Assembly: GCA_937928195.1 (NCBI GenBank)
Contig: CALEYZ010000124.1
Span: 1 to 8,571 of the forward strand
Reading direction: 5' to 3'
From: an uncultured Limnohabitans sp.
Lineage (GTDB): Bacteria > Pseudomonadota > Gammaproteobacteria > Burkholderiales > Burkholderiaceae_C
DNA length: 8,571 bases
The stretch's first letter is position 1. Every line of letters starts with the position of its first letter. Position numbers and translations under genes: made by a program. Shown here in pieces: positions 1 through 6,634 of the stretch. The notes under the pieces were generated by a model that saw nothing but the letters and a program-made list of their open reading frames with translations, had not been told where the DNA came from and did no database searches.

Positions 1-2
1 AA

Positions 3-515
3 ATCAAAGTCATCGACAAACCAGGTCTGCGGCCCACGCCAGACCGTGTGCGCGAGACGCTGTTCAATTGGTTGGGCCAAGACTTAACCGATTGGCGCTG
101 TGTGGACGCATTTGCTGGTACGGGTGCACTCGGTTTTGAAGCCGCATCAAGGGGTGCCAAGTCGGTGCTCATGTTGGAGCAAGATGCCCAACTGGTCGGC
201 TTGCTTGGCGACACGCAAAAGCGCTTGGCAGCCACTGCGGTGCAAGTGCAAAAGGGCGATGCCATGATGGCACTGCAACGCCTCGCACCCAACAGCATGG
301 ACGTCATTTTTTTAGACCCGCCATTTGATGGGTCGCATTTCGAAAAAGCCCTGCAAGCTTCCGCCCAAGCCGTGGTGCCGGGTGGTTGGGTTTATCTAGA
401 GGCACCGGCAGCGTGGTCGGCCGAAGCGCTGGCAGCGTGCGGTTTGCTGCCTGTGAAGTACATGAAGGCGGGTGCTGTGCACGCCCACTTGCTGCAACGC
501 CCCACCGAGGGATAA
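3..515 (+). CDS. rsmD: 16S rRNA (guanine-N2)-methyltransferase RsmD, 5'-truncated by window edge
   Basis: RsmD methylates G966 (E. coli numbering) of 16S rRNA at N2 using S-adenosylmethionine, a cytoplasmic step in small-subunit maturation. The reading frame is open from base 3, and the RsmD signature RPTPDRVRETLFNWL is encoded from about base 30, so the gene begins outside the window. The first ATG/GTG-type codon inside (GTG at 48) lies within this signature and is not the start. About 170 residues are visible; family members are near 190-200, so roughly 20-30 N-terminal residues are missing. The SAM-binding loop FAGTGALGFEA and the catalytic-type motif LDPPF (codons near 313-330) are present. 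The stop is TAA at 513-515. coaD follows after 25 nt, a pairing common in proteobacteria, which suggests one transcript. Family assignment is firm; the specific position modified is inferred from the family. Confidence 0.95.
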   Translation: MKVIDKPGLRPTPDRVRETLFNWLGQDLTDWRCVDAFAGTGALGFEAASRGAKSVLMLEQDAQLVGLLGDTQKRLAATAVQVQKGDAMMALQRLAPNSMDVIFLDPPFDGSHFEKALQASAQAVVPGGWVYLEAPAAWSAEALAACGLLPVKYMKAGAVHAHLLQRPTEG

Positions 516-530
516 TGTCTCGCATTGTTC

Positions 531-535
531 AGGAG
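531..535 (+). promoter_or_regulatory. Shine-Dalgarno site of coaD
   Basis: AGGAG lies 5 nt before the ATG at 541. It selects that start over the in-frame ATG at 472, which would add 23 residues, lie inside rsmD and not resemble the CoaD N-terminus. Confidence 0.75.
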
Positions 536-540
536 TTCAC

Positions 541-1023
541 ATGAGTCGCTCAGTCACAGCCGTTTACTCAGGCACCTTTGACCCGATCACCTTGGGCCAT
601 GAGGACGTGGTTTATCGCGCTGCCCAAATGTTTGACAAAGTGGTGGTGGCCGTGGCCATGGCGCATCACAAAAAAACCATGTTCACGTTGGACGAACGAC
701 TTGCCTTGGCGCAAGAGGTGACCCAAGACATGGGCAATGTCGAAGTGGTGTCTTTCAGCGGACTGCTATGTGATTTTGTGCACAGCCAAGGGGCCCGCGT
801 CATTGTGCGCGGTTTGCGCTCCGTCACAGATTACGACTACGAAACGCAAATGGCCGGCATGAATCGCCATTTGGCGCCTGAAGTTGACACCATCTTTATG
901 CACACCAGTGCCTCGGTGCAACACATCAGCAGCACCCTGGTGCGCGAAATTGCCACACTGGGTGGCAAGGTTGAAGGCCTGGTGTCTCCTGCGGTATTGA
1001 AAGCACTTCAAGCCAAACGTTGA
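541..1023 (+). CDS. coaD: Phosphopantetheine adenylyltransferase CoaD
   Basis: CoaD transfers AMP from ATP to 4'-phosphopantetheine, giving dephospho-CoA and pyrophosphate, the penultimate step of coenzyme A synthesis in the cytoplasm. The 160-residue product matches the normal bacterial length (about 160). The N-terminus YSGTFDPITLGH (residues 9-20) carries the nucleotidyltransferase T/HxGH motif as TLGH at 17-20. The conserved block RGLRSVTDYDYETQMAGMNR follows at 90-109, and the second nucleotide-binding motif ISSTLVR is at 129-135. The start is chosen from the AGGAG site and the family N-terminus. The gene sits 25 nt after rsmD and probably shares its transcript. Its last codons and TGA stop lie inside a hairpin (1002-1029), and the next gene, recJ, converges on it with only 24 nt between the stops. 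Identification is essentially certain. Confidence 0.97.
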   Translation: MSRSVTAVYSGTFDPITLGHEDVVYRAAQMFDKVVVAVAMAHHKKTMFTLDERLALAQEVTQDMGNVEVVSFSGLLCDFVHSQGARVIVRGLRSVTDYDYETQMAGMNRHLAPEVDTIFMHTSASVQHISSTLVREIATLGGKVEGLVSPAVLKALQAKR

Positions 1024-1029
1024 AGTGCT
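1002..1029. terminator. Hairpin across the coaD stop, possible bidirectional terminator
   Basis: A perfect 9-bp inverted repeat, AGCACTTCA at 1002-1010 and TGAAGTGCT at 1021-1029, flanks a 10-nt loop. It lies between two convergent genes, the usual place for a shared terminator. On the plus strand no T-run follows (GGGCCC instead). On the minus strand the stem is followed only by TTTC, so a classical intrinsic terminator is not well met in either direction, although recJ transcripts are the better candidate. The 5' arm is coding sequence of coaD and the 3' arm begins at its stop codon. The repeat is seen directly; termination is inferred. Confidence 0.4.
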
Positions 1030-1047
1030 GGGCCCACCGCCCACACT

Positions 1048-2763
1048 TTAAAGTTCGGCCGCTTCAACCATGAAGCGAACACGTTTTTGGCCTTGCCATT
1101 CGTCCACGTCCAAGCGGTAAGCCAATCTCACGCGCGCGGGCAAAGGCTCAATGCGGCCAAACCAAATGCCATCCACAGGCTGGCCTTGGTGCTTGAGCTT
1201 CAGCGCCAAATGTTTTTCGCCCACCAAACGCTGCGACATCACCTCCACCTCGTCGCTGAACACGGGCGGCGCAAAGCCTTGGCCCCAAACTTCTTTGTGC
1301 ATCACATCGACAAACTCAACGCGGCGGTACTGCGCCTCGAGCGGGCCGTCGGTTTCCAGTTTGCGTTGCAGTGTGGCCGGTGACAGCAGTTGCGCCGCCA
1401 CTTCCATGAAGCAGGCTTCAAACAATTCCAAATGTTCTTCTTCAATGGTGCAGCCCGCGGCCATGGCATGGCCCCCAAAACGCAACAACAGGTGAGGGTG
1501 CTGCTTGGCCATCAGGTCCAACGCATCACGCAAATGAAAGCCTGGAATAGAGCGGCCAGAACCTTTGAGTTCGTGTTCTTTGCCCGGTGCGTTGCTGGCC
1601 GCAAACACGAAGCAGGGGCGGTGAAATTTGTCCTTGATGCGCGAGGCCACAATGCCCACAACACCTTCATGAAAATCCGGATCGAACACGCAAATGGCGG
1701 GCGGCGGCTCGTCACTTTCGTCAATCAAGGATTCAGCGATTTCCATGGCCTGTTGGCGCATGTCGCCTTCAATGTCACGACGTTCGCGGTTGATGCTGTC
1801 GAGTTGACGCGCCAATTCGTCGGCACGTGCCGCATCGTCGGTGCTCAGGCATTCAATGCCCAAGGTCATGTCTGACAAGCGACCGGCGGAGTTGATGCGT
1901 GGCCCCAGTGCAAAACCAAAGTCAAAGGTGGTGGCCACACGCGCATCTCTGCCTGCTGCTTTGAACAAGGCCAACAAGCCGCTGGGCATCTGGCCCGCAC
2001 GAATGCGCTTCAAGCCTTGTGCCACCAAGCGGCGGTTGTTGTTGTCCAGCTTCACCACATCGGCCACAGTGCCCAAGGCCACCAGTGGCAACAAGGCGTC
2101 CAGTTTGGGTTGCGTTTCGGCCGTGAACACGCCGCGCTTGCGCAGCTCGGCGCGCAGTGCCAGCAACACATAAAACATCACGCCGACGCCTGCCAAGGCT
2201 TTGCTTTCAAAGCTGCAACCGGGCTGGTTCGGGTTCACGATCACTTCGGCTGAGGGCAGGGTGGCTGCAGGCAAATGGTGATCGGTGACCAACACTTGCA
2301 AACCCAAAGCTTGGGCCTGTGCCACACCTTCCAAGCTGGCAATGCCGTTGTCGACCGTGATCAACACATCGGCACCCGATTGATGAACGCGCTGGGCAAT
2401 GGGCGCGGTCAGGCCGTAGCCATCGACCACACGGTCGGGCACGATGTAGCTCACCTGCTGTGAGCCCAGCATGCGCAAACCGCGCAAACCGACAGCACAT
2501 GCTGTGGCACCATCGCAGTCGTAGTCGGCCACGATGCACAGGCGCTTTTGAGCAGCCATCGCATCGGCCAACAAAACGGCTGCGGCTTCGGTGCCTTTGA
2601 GGGTGTTGGGAGGCAACAACTTGGCCAAGCCATCGTCAAGTTCTTCCGGACTTTGAATGCCGCGCGCGGCAAACAACCTCGATAGCAAAGGGTGAACACC
2701 TGCTTGCTCAAGCGTCCATGCGCTACGGGGTGGCACATCGCGCGTCAAAATTTGCAAACTCAT
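1048..2763 (-). CDS. recJ: Single-stranded-DNA-specific 5'-3' exonuclease RecJ
   Basis: RecJ degrades single-stranded DNA from 5' ends in RecF-pathway recombination, mismatch repair and base-excision repair, using metal ions held by DHH-family motifs. The 571-residue product is close to the family length (about 570). Visible motifs are DYDCDG at 80-85, VDNG at 137-140, DHH at 161-163, GTVADVV at 231-237 (Asp235), GPRINSAGRL at 287-296, and in the DHHA1 part GSGRS at 401-405 and FGGHAMAAG at 429-437. The C-terminal portion matches the OB-like end of RecJ. The start ATG (2763-2761) gives the family-like N-terminus MSLQILTRDVPPRSAW; an ORF extension to 2847 adds 28 residues that only re-read the upstream gene. 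A GGAG site lies 10 nt upstream (minus strand, 2777-2774). The ATG overlaps the TGA of the RpfE-like gene as ATGA, so translation is probably coupled. All key acidic and His residues looked for are present. Confidence 0.97.
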   Translation of the reverse strand: MSLQILTRDVPPRSAWTLEQAGVHPLLSRLFAARGIQSPEELDDGLAKLLPPNTLKGTEAAAVLLADAMAAQKRLCIVADYDCDGATACAVGLRGLRMLGSQQVSYIVPDRVVDGYGLTAPIAQRVHQSGADVLITVDNGIASLEGVAQAQALGLQVLVTDHHLPAATLPSAEVIVNPNQPGCSFESKALAGVGVMFYVLLALRAELRKRGVFTAETQPKLDALLPLVALGTVADVVKLDNNNRRLVAQGLKRIRAGQMPSGLLALFKAAGRDARVATTFDFGFALGPRINSAGRLSDMTLGIECLSTDDAARADELARQLDSINRERRDIEGDMRQQAMEIAESLIDESDEPPPAICVFDPDFHEGVVGIVASRIKDKFHRPCFVFAASNAPGKEHELKGSGRSIPGFHLRDALDLMAKQHPHLLLRFGGHAMAAGCTIEEEHLELFEACFMEVAAQLLSPATLQRKLETDGPLEAQYRRVEFVDVMHKEVWGQGFAPPVFSDEVEVMSQRLVGEKHLALKLKHQGQPVDGIWFGRIEPLPARVRLAYRLDVDEWQGQKRVRFMVEAAEL

Positions 2764-3722
2764 GGGGCAGAAACTCCAGCGGTGAGTGCACGCAACTCCG
2801 CTTGCACTTTGACAGGGGACACCAGGCGCTTCAGGTTCTGAAGCCAAGAGGTGGTGCGAGGGCGATAGTGACGCCAGCTGGTTTCACTGCACAGCGTGAG
2901 GGACGCCAACTGGGAAGGTGACGTTTTAAAGGCTTCACCGATCAAAGCGTCCAAGGTTTGCCATTGCTGGCACCAGCGCTCAGGGTGGGCTGCGCATGCG
3001 GCATCCCGCAGGTCCAAACGAAACTGCGTGGCCGATGTTTCTGGATAGAGCTGTGCCAGTGTGCGGTGCACCCAGAAGGCGTTGACGGTCCAACGACCTT
3101 GCTGACTGCGCACGTCATTGACGGGATGTTGGTACAGCAGCATTTGCATTTCACTTTGCAAACGCTGCAAAGTGCGTGCATGAGGGCCTTGAGGCAACCA
3201 GTCTTTGATGTGTTGACCCGCCACTTTTTCCAAAGCCGCAAAGGGCATGTCTTGAAGCAGTGAGCCTTTGGCGCGCCAGACCAGCGGACTTTCGTACGCC
3301 AGGCTTAAACCGTCTTCTTCAAAATAAGGCTGCACCGCCGCCAAGAGTTGTTGTGATTCGTCTGCGCTCAGGCTCAATTCTTCTGGATTCAACAGCAAGA
3401 CTTCGTTCATGCCCACTTGCCAATGGCAAGGCGTGATGAGGGCTTCATCGCCCCAAACAGGAGATTGACCCCACAAGGCTGGGGCGTTTTCATGCGGCAA
3501 GAAGGGCGAGCTTGTCTCGCGCGCAAAGTTCGACCCTGAGGCGAAGGGCATGGCCGACAGTACTTTTTCCAAATGAGGCAAATACAATGTGTTCAATGCT
3601 TGTTGGAGGGCCGCGTGGTGGCTGCTGGCATAGGCAATGACCCAATGCTGTGGGCTGGCATGTGCAGGCGCAACAGAATGCACCTGGGGGTGCTGGGGTG
3701 GCAAAGGCAAAGCGTCGTTCAT
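2760..3722 (-). CDS. RpfE-like conserved protein of unknown function, coupled to recJ
   Basis: This 320-residue protein resembles the family annotated in beta- and gammaproteobacteria as 'RpfE-type regulatory protein' (sometimes mis-labelled phosphoglycerate mutase), named after an ORF next to recJ in the Xanthomonas rpf region. No biochemical role is established to my knowledge. Family-like blocks are VLLLNPEELSLSADESQQLL at 108-127, PYFEEDGLSL at 132-141, DWLPQGP at 174-180, and EMQMLLYQHPVNDVR at 191-205, followed by an aromatic VNAFWVH stretch at 213-219. No signal peptide, membrane segment or nucleotide-binding loop is apparent, so it is probably cytosolic. I chose the ATG at 3722: starting at 3800 would add 26 residues that are proline- and cysteine-rich, unlike the family, and overlap the divergent lolC start. 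No clear Shine-Dalgarno precedes 3722, so the start is less sure than the identity. Its TGA overlaps the recJ ATG. Confidence 0.8.
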   Translation of the reverse strand: MNDALPLPPQHPQVHSVAPAHASPQHWVIAYASSHHAALQQALNTLYLPHLEKVLSAMPFASGSNFARETSSPFLPHENAPALWGQSPVWGDEALITPCHWQVGMNEVLLLNPEELSLSADESQQLLAAVQPYFEEDGLSLAYESPLVWRAKGSLLQDMPFAALEKVAGQHIKDWLPQGPHARTLQRLQSEMQMLLYQHPVNDVRSQQGRWTVNAFWVHRTLAQLYPETSATQFRLDLRDAACAAHPERWCQQWQTLDALIGEAFKTSPSQLASLTLCSETSWRHYRPRTTSWLQNLKRLVSPVKVQAELRALTAGVSAP

Positions 3723-3793
3723 GGTCGTATTGTCAGGGATGACACAATCACCCTGTTGCGGGTCTGTGAAGACAAGCGAGAAATGAAGAAGGC
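3723..3793. promoter_or_regulatory. Divergent intergenic region with a small dyad
   Basis: These 71 nt separate the minus-strand RpfE-like/recJ unit from the plus-strand lol unit, so both promoters are expected here or just inside the genes. I could not fit a convincing -35/-10 pair in either direction. A dyad is visible at 3729-3748: ATTGT and ACAAT separated by 10 nt, with an overlapping TGTCA/TGACA pair separated by 4 nt (3731-3735 and 3740-3744). It lies 7-26 nt before the RpfE-like start codon. It could be an operator or an RNA hairpin near the ribosome-binding region; neither is shown. The sequence just before lolC (3785-3792, GAAGAAGG) is purine-rich and may act as its weak ribosome-binding site. 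Confidence 0.4.
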
Positions 3794-5071
3794 ATGACAC
3801 TGGAAATACCGTACGAATTGGTTTTAGGCTGGCGCTACACCCGCGCAGGCCGTGCCACGCGTCGCAACGGATTTATCTCGTTCATCTCGGGTGTGTCCAT
3901 GCTGGGCATTGGCCTGGGGGTGGCGGCCTTGGTCATTGTGCTGTCGGTCATGAACGGCTTTCAAAAAGAAGTGCGCGATCGCATGCTCAGTGTGGTGTCG
4001 CACATCGAGGTGATTTCGGCCGATGGCGGTGCCCTTGAAGATTTGGCCGGCACCTTGCATCAAGTGCGTGCACACCCGCAGGTGGTGGGCGCTGCGCCCT
4101 TCATTGCGGCGCAGGCCTTGTTGGCCCGGGGTGAAGACATGAAGGGGGTTTTGGTGCGCGGCATTGACCCTGCGTTAGAGCCTGGTGTGGTGGACTTGTC
4201 GGTGGCTTCACAAGGTTTCAACAAAGGCATGCCTGGCGTGAATGCCTTGGTGCCTGGTCAGTTTGGTGTGGTGCTGGGCGTCGATTTGGCCAGACAGTTG
4301 GGCCTGCGCATAGGCGACCCGGTCACCCTGATCGCCCCCAATGGCCAAGTGACGCCCGCCGGCGTTTTGCCCCGACTCAAACAAATGCAAGTGGTGGGCC
4401 TGTTCAACTCAGGGCACTACGAGTACGACTCGGCACTGGTCATGTTGCATGTGGCCGATGCCGGCAAAATTTTTCGCTTAGAAGGCCCCACGGGCATTCG
4501 CCTCAAAATCAAGGATTTGCACCAAGCGCGCGCCGTGGCCAAAGAACTGGCGCCCGCATTGCCCATGGGCATGGCCGTGCGAGATTGGACACAACAAAAC
4601 CGCACTTGGTTTGCCGCGGTACAGGTTGAAAAACGCATGATGTTCATCATCCTGACCCTCATCGTGGCGGTGGCCGCGTTCAATTTGGTCAGCACCTTGG
4701 TCATGACCGTCACCGACAAGCGCGCCGACATTGCCATCTTGCGTACCTTGGGGGCCAGCCCCCAAAGCATCATGGGCATTTTCATGGTGCAAGGTGCCAT
4801 GGTCGGGGTGATCGGCACCTTGGGTGGCATGCTGCTTGGGTTGCTGATTGCCTTCAACATCGATGTGATCGTGCCCACGTTAGAAGCCGTGTTCCATGCC
4901 AGCTTCTTGCCCAAAGACATTTACCTGATCAGCCGCATGCCCAGCGATCCGCAGATGAGCGACATCTTGCCGGTGGTGATCATTTCTTTGCTGTTGTCCT
5001 TTGTGGCCACGGTGTACCCCAGCTGGCGCGCCAGTCAGGTCAATCCGGCGGAGGCTTTGCGTTATGAGTAA
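3794..5071 (+). CDS. lolC: Lipoprotein-releasing ABC transporter permease, LolC/LolE (LolF-like) family
   Basis: This inner-membrane subunit works with the LolD ATPase to pull outer-membrane lipoproteins from the inner membrane and pass them to periplasmic LolA. The 425-residue product has the family layout: TM1 about 27-52, a large periplasmic domain 53-278, TM2 about 280-306, TM3 about 326-354, TM4 about 391-409, and the typical C-terminus PSWRASQVNPAEALRYE. The N-terminal block NGFISFISGVSMLGIGLGVA (25-44) is highly characteristic. A segment PNGQVTPAGVLPRLK (182-196) falls where LolC carries its LolA-binding hook, while NSGHYEYDSALVML (205-218) is common to LolC and LolE. Only one permease is next to lolD, so it may be a homodimer-forming LolF type rather than true LolC. 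The start matches the family (PYELVLGWRYTRAGRATR). A four-codon micro-ORF (3783-3797) ends across this ATG. lolD overlaps its 3' end by 8 nt. Confidence 0.93.
   Translation: MTLEIPYELVLGWRYTRAGRATRRNGFISFISGVSMLGIGLGVAALVIVLSVMNGFQKEVRDRMLSVVSHIEVISADGGALEDLAGTLHQVRAHPQVVGAAPFIAAQALLARGEDMKGVLVRGIDPALEPGVVDLSVASQGFNKGMPGVNALVPGQFGVVLGVDLARQLGLRIGDPVTLIAPNGQVTPAGVLPRLKQMQVVGLFNSGHYEYDSALVMLHVADAGKIFRLEGPTGIRLKIKDLHQARAVAKELAPALPMGMAVRDWTQQNRTWFAAVQVEKRMMFIILTLIVAVAAFNLVSTLVMTVTDKRADIAILRTLGASPQSIMGIFMVQGAMVGVIGTLGGMLLGLLIAFNIDVIVPTLEAVFHASFLPKDIYLISRMPSDPQMSDILPVVIISLLLSFVATVYPSWRASQVNPAEALRYE
5050..5054 (+). promoter_or_regulatory. Shine-Dalgarno site of lolD inside lolC
   Basis: GGAGG lies 9 nt before the ATG at 5064, within the last codons of the permease gene. 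It supports the 5064 start rather than the in-frame ATG at 5001, which would add 21 residues made of out-of-frame lolC sequence. Confidence 0.75.
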
Positions 5072-5753
5072 TGCACCAGGGCAAGCAGTGTTAGACGTTC
5101 GCGGTTTGAGCAAACGCTTCAGTGAAGGTGGACTCAATGTGTCGGTGCTTCAAGCGGTCAATTTAACCGTGGCCGCAGGAGAAACTGTGGCCATTGTGGG
5201 TGCCTCGGGTTCTGGCAAAAGTACCCTGATGCATTTGATGGGCGGACTGGACCAACCCACCCAAGGACAGGTTTTGTTGCAGGGGCAAGACTGGTCTGAA
5301 TTGGGGGCTGCGGCGCAAGGCGCAAGGCGAAATCGGTTGCTGGGTTTTGTGTACCAGTTTCACCATCTGTTGCCCGAGTTCACGGCCCTTGAAAATGTGG
5401 CCATGCCTTTGTGGATTCGCCGTGATTCGCATGTGCAGGCCGAGCAAGTGGCCCTGAAATGGTTGGCGCGTGTCGGCCTGGATCACCGAGCCATGCACCG
5501 ACCTGCTGAGTTGTCGGGCGGTGAGCGTCAACGTGTGGCCATTGCCCGCGCCATGGTGACGCAACCAGCCTGTGTATTGGCGGATGAGCCCACAGGCAAC
5601 TTAGACCGGGTCACTGCAGAAGGCGTGTTTGATGTCATGCTGAGCACGGCGCACAGCCAGGGCACAGCGTTTGTCGTGGTCACACACGACGCGCAATTGG
5701 CTGCGCGATGCAGTCGCGTTTTGCGATTGGACAGGGGCGTGCTGCAGCCATGA
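5064..5753 (+). CDS. lolD: Lipoprotein-releasing system ATP-binding protein LolD
   Basis: LolD hydrolyses ATP on the cytoplasmic face to drive lipoprotein release by the LolC/E-type permease encoded just upstream. The 229-residue product is of normal LolD length. It shows Walker A GASGSGKST at 46-54, Q-loop Gln98 in VYQFHHLLPEFTALENVAMP (the FHHLLPEFTALENV block is typical of LolD and distinguishes it from most MacB-type ATPases), the ABC signature LSGGERQ at 150-156, Walker B VLADEP at 171-176 with Glu175 after Asp174, and the switch His208 in VVVTHDA. Nothing catalytic is missing. Its ATG overlaps the permease stop by 8 nt, and its TGA overlaps the ATG of the TatD-family gene (ATGA at 5750-5753), so translation of the three genes is probably coupled. 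Confidence 0.95.
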   Translation: MSNAPGQAVLDVRGLSKRFSEGGLNVSVLQAVNLTVAAGETVAIVGASGSGKSTLMHLMGGLDQPTQGQVLLQGQDWSELGAAAQGARRNRLLGFVYQFHHLLPEFTALENVAMPLWIRRDSHVQAEQVALKWLARVGLDHRAMHRPAELSGGERQRVAIARAMVTQPACVLADEPTGNLDRVTAEGVFDVMLSTAHSQGTAFVVVTHDAQLAARCSRVLRLDRGVLQP

Positions 5754-6634
5754 CCGTGCAATGGATCGACAGCCATTGCCACTTGGATGCCCCAGAGTTT
5801 GCGCTTGATCGCTTGGCCGTTTTGCAGCGAGCGCAAGCGCAAGGTGTGGCCGCATGTGTCATGCCTGCAGTGCAAGCCAAAGACTTCACCTCCCTCTCCG
5901 ACTTGGCGCGCAGCACGGGGCAGCCGTATGCCTTGGGCATTCACCCTTTGTACGTGCCCCAAGCCCAAGAAGCTGATTTGCATTTGCTAGAACAACAGCT
6001 TCAAACTGCATTGGCCTTGACCGAAGAGGGTCTTTCAACGGATCCTTTTTTGGTGGCATTGGGTGAAATCGGTTTGGATTTCTGGGTGCCCAGTTTGTGC
6101 GAACCGGCGCTGCGTGAGAAGCAAGAATTTTTCTACCATGCCCAATTGAAACTGGCGCGGGCCTATGACCTGCCCGTGATTTTGCACGTGCGCAAATCAG
6201 CCGATGCATTGCTCAAGGGTTTGCGACAACACCGTGTGATGGGCGGTATTGCCCATGCCTTCAATGGCAGCGATCAGCAAGCGCAGCAATTCATCGACAT
6301 GGGTTTTGCCTTGGGTTTCGGCGGTGCCATGACCTTCGAGCGAGCTTTGCAATTGCGGCACCTCGCAACGACCTTGCCGTTGACCGCCATCGTGCTGGAA
6401 ACAGACGCCCCCGACATGCCGCCGCATTGGCTTTACCGAACCCAATCGCAGCGACAATCAGAAGGTGTGTCGCAAGGCCGAAATGAACCGTGTGAGTTGC
6501 CGAAAATTGGCGCTGCCTTGGCGCAGTTGCGCGGCCTACCCGTCGATGGCGTGGCTTCGGCCACGTTGCACAACACCCTGCGCGTTTTGCCGCGCCTTCC
6601 ATTGATTCAAACTGCAAGTCGCTATGTCCGTTAA
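5750..6634 (+). CDS. TatD-family metal-dependent hydrolase
   Basis: TatD proteins are cytosolic TIM-barrel, two-metal hydrolases; several have DNase activity in vitro, and their in-cell role is debated. The 294-residue product carries the expected ligands: DSHCHLD with His9 and His11, Glu106 in GEIGLDFW, His146 in ILHVRKS, His169 in AHAFNGS, and Asp219 in LETDAPDMPP. It is somewhat longer than the usual 260 residues, with an insert-like stretch near 70-100 and an extended segment RTQSQRQSEGVSQGRNEP (230-247) before the last helices. The start at 5750 gives the family N-terminus WIDSHCHLD; an upstream in-frame ATG at 5708 re-reads lolD. The gene overlaps lolD by 4 nt and the next gene by 11 nt. 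A direct role in lipoprotein release is not implied; the position may only reflect shared expression. Family is sure; substrate is unknown. Confidence 0.92.
   Translation: MTVQWIDSHCHLDAPEFALDRLAVLQRAQAQGVAACVMPAVQAKDFTSLSDLARSTGQPYALGIHPLYVPQAQEADLHLLEQQLQTALALTEEGLSTDPFLVALGEIGLDFWVPSLCEPALREKQEFFYHAQLKLARAYDLPVILHVRKSADALLKGLRQHRVMGGIAHAFNGSDQQAQQFIDMGFALGFGGAMTFERALQLRHLATTLPLTAIVLETDAPDMPPHWLYRTQSQRQSEGVSQGRNEPCELPKIGAALAQLRGLPVDGVASATLHNTLRVLPRLPLIQTASRYVR

Noticed and set aside
48..50. GTG at 48 as the start of rsmD
   Set aside because: The frame is open upstream and encodes the conserved RPTPDR part of the RsmD signature, so the gene simply runs off the left edge.
1087..2253. Several plus-strand frames of 78-161 codons opposite recJ (for example 1390-1875 and 1841-2173)
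   Set aside because: They are antisense to a well-conserved exonuclease, have no family-like motifs, and are expected by chance opposite GC-rich coding DNA.
2764..2847. In-frame 28-residue N-terminal extension of recJ
   Set aside because: It lies inside the RpfE-like gene in another frame, and the GGAG site and family N-terminus both support the ATG at 2763.
3723..3800. 26-residue N-terminal extension of the RpfE-like protein from ATG 3800
   Set aside because: It would cross the divergent lolC start and does not resemble the family; the composition looks like translated intergenic DNA.
4417..4920. 167-codon minus-strand frame opposite the LolC/E-type permease gene
   Set aside because: The protein is Met/Lys/Ser/Thr-rich with no recognisable motif and is fully antisense to conserved permease codons, so it is a shadow frame.
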